Assembly: GCF_037975245.1 (NCBI RefSeq)
Contig: NC_092561.1
Coordinates: 1,958,501-2,022,500 of the forward strand
Length of the DNA: 64,000 bases
From: Apostichopus japonicus
Lineage: Eukaryota > Echinodermata > Holothuroidea > Aspidochirotida > Stichopodidae
Reading direction: 5' to 3'
Below the pieces are notes generated by a model, which did no database searches, was not told the origin of the DNA, and was given only the letters and a program-made list of their open reading frames with translations. Shown piece by piece: positions 62,632-64,000 of this stretch. Position 1 is the stretch's first letter. Each line of letters starts with the position of its first letter. The translations under genes and the position numbers were made by a program.

Positions 62632-64000
62632 TTAGGCATTATTGTAGTGCGCGTGGAGTGCTTGCAGTATTAGGAAGAATTTTTGGACTTTCACGGTGTT
62701 ATTTTTTGGGCAGACAACACACCAGGGAGAATAGTCATGTAGGTACCTACGAAGTGAGGGCGCCTGTGAGCACCGTGACAGGCTCAGAATAAGTTGGTTA
62801 CGTAGCTAGCCTCTGCAACTGCAAATATACATAGACTTCGTGAAACTTGAAGTTTCAACGTCCAGTCATGTAGGTATCTAAACATTCTGTCTTTTGAATC
62901 TCATGTTTTCGAAATTTACACAGAAAATGGGTAAACTAGAAACATGTTATTATTTTATTTAGTAAAACCTCTTTGTAGGGGAAAATAGGACTTAAGGTTA
63001 CGTTATACGCTGAACTAAGTTTTTTCGGTATTAACTTTTCACGCTATGGCTGTAGGAAAATGGTCTATATGGTAAAGTCAATGGCCTAAAACTGCGGCGG
63101 TCGAACTCAGTTCGCGTGCCGCACAAGGAATGGCGCTAAGGAATTGATATGATACGCTCTGCATTATTCACTGTTCTACACAGGTAATTGAAGATATAAA
63201 AGCACCTATAGATCATTCCGAATATAGGTGTAAATTAATTTTTGGGTTTTGTTATCATTATTTGTTTTACATGCCAAAAACAGACCTACCGGTGCACGGG
63301 AGGGGAGGGGGGGGTGGCAAATGAGCTGAGTGGGTGGGCCGTGTGGGGGACTGGGGGACCGCGGTATGTTAAAAAAGTGGCCCTGGAATGTACTTTTTCT
63401 TAGTTAAAACATTTGGGCAGTGATATTGGTTTTCAATGGGGCATTATTCCATCCCGCCGTTCTGATGAGATGTGATTGTTTCAATTGCAGCTAACGTTGC
63501 ATCGGCACGGGTGGTACTTGCTTCAAACATTTTAGTGTCTATATCGGAAGCCGTTAACATGACCCTAAACCACCGAGTGATACTCTCGGTAGAAACTGGC
63601 CCATGTGGTTTCTTTTAACTTATAAATAATTTCGATTGCTTCCTTAAATTCTTTTTTTTTTCTCAATGTAAACCTCTGAGGGTGAAAATAAACATAATAT
63701 GTTACCATTGTATTTTCTGAACACAATATCCATCGCGATATTTCCCGGGTCGGTTTGCTTGACCTTGGAATTTAATATTCTTATATCTCGTGGTTGCCCT
63801 TAGTTTGTTTCAAATGAGCTGCTTCACTCTAGTAGGCTGAAGTAGATCACAATTCTGAGGTTGATATGCTACGTATCAAGTTTTTTCTTTCATTTATTTT
63901 TCTTCAGACAACTTTTCTATCTGCATTTTGAAAAATAAACTCGGCTATCTTAGATGGCAACTCAGAGCCTCTTGTATCCGTGATAAACAAATCTAAAACA
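62632..64000. other. No gene seen
   Basis: AT-rich sequence with a G-rich patch at about 63298-63360. No ORF, RNA gene or repeat terminus that I can support. Confidence 0.5.

Overview
The window is a piece of an animal nuclear genome: AT-rich, with short exons in phase-consistent series, GT-AG introns, and a heavy load of interspersed repeats. Four protein-coding loci can be supported. The gene set, the DNA-transposon-rich background and the tRNA-derived SINE suggest a marine invertebrate, most likely an echinoderm (a sea cucumber is my best guess). This species call is inference from general character, not from an alignment.

Layout. (1) 596-19180, minus strand: the 5' half of carnitine O-palmitoyltransferase 1 (CPT1), eight coding exons encoding about 387 residues. 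The gene runs off the left edge, so the catalytic domain core is not in the window. Its large introns hold three tandem-repeat arrays (1.4, 2.7 and 5.6 kb), a THAP-encoding transposon with TTAA target sites (7516-9295), a hAT-like element (13906-15719) and a small MITE. (2) 19181-28822: mostly non-coding, probably holding the CPT1 5' region, with a hAT-like MITE at 26149-27035. (3) 28823-44140, minus strand: an AAAP/SLC32-36-38-type amino-acid transporter (Aa_trans). Seven core exons lie at 28823-33958, and two sets of first exons lie upstream, produced by a tandem duplication (36648-38650 and 41224-44120). (4) 44177-50700: a nest of transposons. The largest is a 3.28 kb P-element-like unit with 32-bp inverted termini, an 8-bp target duplication and a THAP exon. 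(5) 50793-55900, plus strand: proteasome subunit alpha type-1 (PSMA1), seven coding exons; only the first exon carrying the start codon is unresolved. (6) 58735-60394, minus strand: a two-exon gene for an unrecognised 99-residue single-pass membrane protein with a signal peptide. The right-hand 3.6 kb holds at most one speculative ORF.

The genes look like unrelated neighbours: mitochondrial fatty-acid import, amino-acid transport, the proteasome core and a small membrane protein. There is no operon-like logic. The most informative part of the window is how repeats have acted on the genes. The transporter's first exons were duplicated and the two copies have decayed in complementary ways: one kept the exon 1 start codon, the other kept an in-frame exon 2. 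Three fold-back elements with tandem-repeat arms sit in or between the two copies. At least seven DNA transposons can be delimited to the base by their target-site duplications.
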